From NCBI RefSeq assembly GCF_034676545.1, contig NZ_JAUCBZ010000015.1:837001-901000 (forward strand): DNA of 64,000 nt. Reading direction: 5' to 3'. The translations under genes and the position numbers were made by a program. This DNA comes from Pararhodobacter sp. (lineage in GTDB: Bacteria > Pseudomonadota > Alphaproteobacteria > Rhodobacterales > Rhodobacteraceae). The notes below the pieces were generated by a model, which saw only the letters and a list, made by a program, of their open reading frames with translations, was not told the origin of the DNA and searched no databases. Of the stretch, positions 60,823-64,000 are shown piece by piece (the first letter of the stretch is position 1; each line of letters starts with the position of its first letter).

Positions 60823-62301
60823 TCACGCGGCGGCGATGGTCGCCCGAACGGCGCGTTGCCACGCCGCATAGCGTGCCTCGCGGGTGGTCGGGTCCATGAC
60901 CGGCTCGAACCGGTGATCAAGCGCCCAGAGATCGGCAAACCCCGCCGCATCCGGCATGATCCCGGCCTTGTGCCCCGCCAGCCAGGCCACGCCCAGCGCC
61001 GTGGTTTCCAGCACGGTCGGCCGGTCAACCGGCGCGCCAAGGATATCGGCCAGGAACTGCATGGCAAAGCGGCTGGCGCTCATGCCGCCATCGACGCGCA
61101 ACACGCCCTGGACGGCCTCGGCCCCCTGCGAGGCCCAATCGGCGCGCATCGCATCGGCCAGATCGCGGGTCTGAAACCCGACGCTTTCCAAGGCGGCCTT
61201 GGCAAATTCGGCGGGGCCGGAGTTGCGCGACAGGCCGAACACCGCGCCCCGGCACTCGGGCCGCCAATAGGGCGCGCCAAGCCCGGTAAAGGCGGGCACG
61301 ATGATCACCTGCTGCGCGGGGTCGGCGGCCTCGGCCAAAGTCTGCGTTTGCGGCGCGTCTTTGATGATTTTCAACCCATCGCGCAGCCATTGCACCACGG
61401 CCCCGGCGATGAAAATCGACCCTTCGAGCGCATAGGTCACCTGCCCGTCGATCTGATAGGCAATCGTCGTCAACAGGCGATTTGTCGAGGGCACCATCAC
61501 CGTTCCGGTGTTCATCAGGGCGAAACAGCCGGTGCCGTAGGTCGATTTCAGCATCCCCGGCTGAAAACACGCCTGACCGATGGTCGCCGCCTGCTGATCG
61601 CCCGCCACGCCCAGAATGGGGATCGGCACGCCAAACAGCGTGGTCTCGCCGAAGCTGGCGTTGCAATCGCGGACCTCGGGCAGCAGGGCCATGGGCACGT
61701 TGAACAGGGCGCACAGGTCCGCATCCCAGCCGCCGGTTGCGATGTTATAGAGCATGGTGCGCGCGGCGTTGGTGGCGTCGGTGGCGTGGGTCTTGCCGCC
61801 GGTCAGCCGCCAGATCAGAAAGCAATCGACGGTGCCCAGTGCCAGCTCGCCGCGCTCGGCACGCGCGCGGGCGCCGGGCACGGCATCCAGCATCCAGGCG
61901 GCCTTGGTGGCGCTGAAATAGGGGTCCAGCAACAGGCCGGTGCGGGCGGTGACCTCGGGCTCATGGCCAGCGGCTTTGAGCGTGGCGCAAATGTCCGCGG
62001 TGCGGCGATCCTGCCAGACAATCGCGCGGTGGATCGGCTCGCCGGTGGCGCGGTCCCAGATCAGCAGCGTTTCTCGCTGATTGGTGATGCCGATGGCGGC
62101 CACCGGACCGGCCTGATCCAGCGCGGCGCGGCAGGTTTCCAGCGTGGTGTCCCACAGGTCGGCGGGATCATGCTCGACCCAGCCCGACGCGGGAAAATGC
62201 TGCGGAAACTCGCACTGGGCCAGAGCTTTGACGCGCAACTCGGCGTCAAAGATGATGGCGCGGCTCGAGGTGGTGCCCTGGTCGATGGCGAGTATCTGCA
62301 T
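60823..62301 (-). CDS. glpK: glycerol kinase
   Basis: A 492-aa FGGY-family kinase that makes glycerol-3-phosphate. ILAIDQGTTSSRAIIFD is the phosphate loop, QRETLLIWDRATGEPI follows, GDQQAATIGQACFQPGMLKS and YALEGSIFIAGAVVQWLRD are glycerol-kinase-specific, and RVDGGMSASRFAMQF the ATP site. ATG 62301 starts the family sequence. No glpF or glpD is nearby. Confidence 0.95.
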   Translation of the reverse strand: MQILAIDQGTTSSRAIIFDAELRVKALAQCEFPQHFPASGWVEHDPADLWDTTLETCRAALDQAGPVAAIGITNQRETLLIWDRATGEPIHRAIVWQDRRTADICATLKAAGHEPEVTARTGLLLDPYFSATKAAWMLDAVPGARARAERGELALGTVDCFLIWRLTGGKTHATDATNAARTMLYNIATGGWDADLCALFNVPMALLPEVRDCNASFGETTLFGVPIPILGVAGDQQAATIGQACFQPGMLKSTYGTGCFALMNTGTVMVPSTNRLLTTIAYQIDGQVTYALEGSIFIAGAVVQWLRDGLKIIKDAPQTQTLAEAADPAQQVIIVPAFTGLGAPYWRPECRGAVFGLSRNSGPAEFAKAALESVGFQTRDLADAMRADWASQGAEAVQGVLRVDGGMSASRFAMQFLADILGAPVDRPTVLETTALGVAWLAGHKAGIMPDAAGFADLWALDHRFEPVMDPTTREARYAAWQRAVRATIAAA

Positions 62302-62416
62302 GGTTCGGCGTCCTTTGGCGTGCGCTAGAGTGACCGCGCGCGGCGCGCAGGTCAACATGGGGGTGACAGGGCGCGGGGCATCTGATTGTCTGATCGAAAC
62401 GCAAAGGGGGTTCGCC

Positions 62417-63373
62417 ATGTCCACCGATTTCCAGCCAGTCTCGGGCTTCGTTCTGCCGCGCTATGCCGGGGTTCCGACCTTCATGCGCCTGCCGCATATC
62501 CCGCTGGATGACCCGCGATTGGCGCAGGTTCACATCGGCCTGATCGGCGCGCCCTGGGATGGCGGCACCACCAACCGCCCCGGCCCCCGCCACGGTCCCC
62601 GGCAATTGCGCGACGCCTCGACGATGATCCGCGCGCAGCATGGCATAACCGGCCTGCGCCCGTTCGAGGCCGCCAATTGCGCGGACCTTGGCGATGTGGC
62701 GCCCAACCCGGCCGATGTGCAGGACAGCCTGCGCCGCATGACCGAGTTTTACACCCAGGTCCGCGCCGCCGGGATCGTGCCGCTGACGGCAGGCGGCGAC
62801 CATCTGTGCACTCTGCCGATCCTGCGGGCGCTGGCGCATGACCGGCCCCTTGGCATGATCCATTTCGACAGCCACACCGACCTGTTCCACAGCTATTTCA
62901 ACGGCATGATGTACACCCACGGCACCCCGTTCCGCCGCGCGGTGGAGGAGGAACTGCTGGACCCAAAGCGCGTCTGCATGATCGGCATTCGCGGCACCGC
63001 CTATGACAGCGAGGACCGCGAGTTCGCACGCTCCGTCGGTATCCGCGTGATCCCGATCGAGGAATTCCACAAGCGCGGCGTTGCGGATGTGATGGCTGAA
63101 GCGCGCGAGATTGCGGGCGCGGGCGACACCTACGTCAGCTATGACATCGACTTTGTCGACCCGGCCTTTGCCCCCGGCACCGGCACGCCCGAGGTTGGCG
63201 GCCCCAGCAGTTGGCAGGCGCTGGAATGCGCGCGGCTGCTGGCCGGGATCAAGATCGTCGGCGCCGATCTGGTCGAGGTCTCGCCACCCTTCGACCCCTC
63301 TGGCGGGACGGCTTATCTCGGCGCCTCCTTGATGTTCGAGATGCTCTGCGCCATCGTGCAGGCAAAATCCTGA
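62417..63373 (+). CDS. ureohydrolase, guanidinopropionase/guanidinobutyrase-like
   Basis: A 318-aa member of the arginase/agmatinase superfamily. GGDHLCTLPILRAL, IHFDSHTDLFHSYF and SYDIDFVDPAFAPGTGTPEV carry the manganese ligands. The NGMMYTHGTPFRRAVEEELL insert is usual in guanidino-acid hydrolases. It shares little beyond motifs with the agmatinase-like protein at 50905. An SDR enzyme follows 9 bases later. Confidence 0.85.
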   Translation: MSTDFQPVSGFVLPRYAGVPTFMRLPHIPLDDPRLAQVHIGLIGAPWDGGTTNRPGPRHGPRQLRDASTMIRAQHGITGLRPFEAANCADLGDVAPNPADVQDSLRRMTEFYTQVRAAGIVPLTAGGDHLCTLPILRALAHDRPLGMIHFDSHTDLFHSYFNGMMYTHGTPFRRAVEEELLDPKRVCMIGIRGTAYDSEDREFARSVGIRVIPIEEFHKRGVADVMAEAREIAGAGDTYVSYDIDFVDPAFAPGTGTPEVGGPSSWQALECARLLAGIKIVGADLVEVSPPFDPSGGTAYLGASLMFEMLCAIVQAKS

Positions 63374-63382
63374 GGAAACCTT

Positions 63383-64000
63383 ATGACCAAAATCGCGCTT
63401 GTCACCGGGGCTGCGCGCGGCATCGGCCTCGCCACCACGAAGCTGTTCTTGGAACTGGGCTGGCAAGTCGCCATGATCGACCGCGATCTGCCGGCCCTCG
63501 ACAGCGCCTCGGCCGATCTGACAGGCGCGCAGAAATTCTACTGCGACGTGTCGATCCCCGCCGAAGTCGAGGCCACGCTACCCGCGGTTCTCAAGCATTT
63601 CGGCCAGATCGACGCGCTGATCAACAACGCCGGCGTGGCCGATTTCGGCCCCATCGAGGACACGAATTTCACCCGCTGGCGCACGGTGATGGAGACCAAC
63701 CTCGACGGCGTGTTCCTGATGACCCAGGCCACAATCCCGGCGCTGCGCCAATCCAGGGGGGCGGTGGTGAACATCGCCTCGATCTCGGGCCTCCGGGCCT
63801 CCACCCTGCGCGTGGCCTATGGCACGTCAAAAGCGGCGGTGATCCAGCTGACCAAACAACAGGCGGTGGAACTCGGCGAATATGGCATCCGCGCCAACTG
63901 CGTGTGCCCCGGCCCGGTGCGCACGAAACTGGCGATGGCGGTGCATACCCAGGACATCATCGACGCCTATCACGACGCGATCCCGCTCAACCGCTATGGG
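63383..64000 (+). CDS. SDR-family oxidoreductase, 3' truncated by window end
   Basis: The frame is open from ATG 63383 to the last base (206 codons). TKIALVTGAARGIGLAT is the NAD(P) site, INNAGVADFGP the NAG motif, and SISGLRASTLRVAYGTSKAA holds the Ser-Tyr-Lys triad; CPGPVRTKL follows. A short-chain dehydrogenase, probably cotranscribed with the ureohydrolase. The substrate is unknown. Confidence 0.9.
   Translation, partial: MTKIALVTGAARGIGLATTKLFLELGWQVAMIDRDLPALDSASADLTGAQKFYCDVSIPAEVEATLPAVLKHFGQIDALINNAGVADFGPIEDTNFTRWRTVMETNLDGVFLMTQATIPALRQSRGAVVNIASISGLRASTLRVAYGTSKAAVIQLTKQQAVELGEYGIRANCVCPGPVRTKLAMAVHTQDIIDAYHDAIPLNRYG

Overview
The window is a GC-rich chromosomal segment from an alphaproteobacterium, most likely of the Rhodobacteraceae (Rhodobacter/Roseobacter group); the genus cannot be fixed from the sequence alone. 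Support comes from the six-gene cysG-DUF2849-cysI-cysH-DUF934-fpr sulfite-reduction operon, the MipZ-type division ATPase, the hemN/fnrL pair, the ccoNOQP-ccoGHIS cluster with Fnr boxes, and dispersed hairpin elements ending in GAGTATTT..GCAAGATGAA. I see no plasmid, phage, insertion sequence, CRISPR array, rRNA or tRNA. The gene at the left edge (a DMT-type transporter) and the one at the right edge (an SDR oxidoreductase) are cut by the window.

Region 1 (1-13.3 kb): assimilatory sulfur operon read by coupled translation, with two palindromes upstream of cysG; a class V aminotransferase; a large exported protein built from a duplicated domain; a queuosine-precursor-type transporter; an 18-codon leader ORF with a 15-nt Shine-Dalgarno upstream of arfB; a Nudix hydrolase; a phosphate permease. 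Perfect palindromic repeats sit at both ends of this region.

Region 2 (13.3-25.8 kb): folate cycloligase, trhO and a frameshifted rhomboid protease on the minus strand; then ffh, a GNAT enzyme, chorismate mutase, rpsP, a 51-aa membrane peptide, rimM and trmD on the plus strand. This translation block is separated from rplS-rpmE by two minus-strand membrane genes (a DUF1624-like protein and an ACR3 arsenite exporter). A permease and mipZ follow.

Region 3 (25.9-32 kb): a divergent photolyase-like flavoprotein, SRPBCC and VOC proteins, malate synthase G with a GlcG/HbpS partner, and a class I glutamine-amidotransferase-like hydrolase.

Region 4 (32-49.4 kb): microaerobic respiration. hemN and fnrL are divergent around a perfect TTGATGTAGATCAA box; ccoNOQP and ccoGHIS each have their own Fnr box; uspA and sodB flank them. 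Between fnrL and uspA lies a group of small uncharacterised envelope-type genes: two tandem paralogues starting MFDWD, a 50-aa Gly/Cys peptide and two Flp-like pilins. One pilin and both MFDWD proteins share the same C-terminal motif, which I consider the most interesting unexplained feature of the window.

Region 5 (49.4-64 kb): DUF429 protein, agmatinase-like ureohydrolase with panB-panC, two small membrane proteins, a dimethylglycine-dehydrogenase-like FAD/GcvT protein, a second CpdB-like nucleotidase lacking a signal peptide, nudC, an SRPBCC-like protein, glpK, a second ureohydrolase and the SDR fragment.
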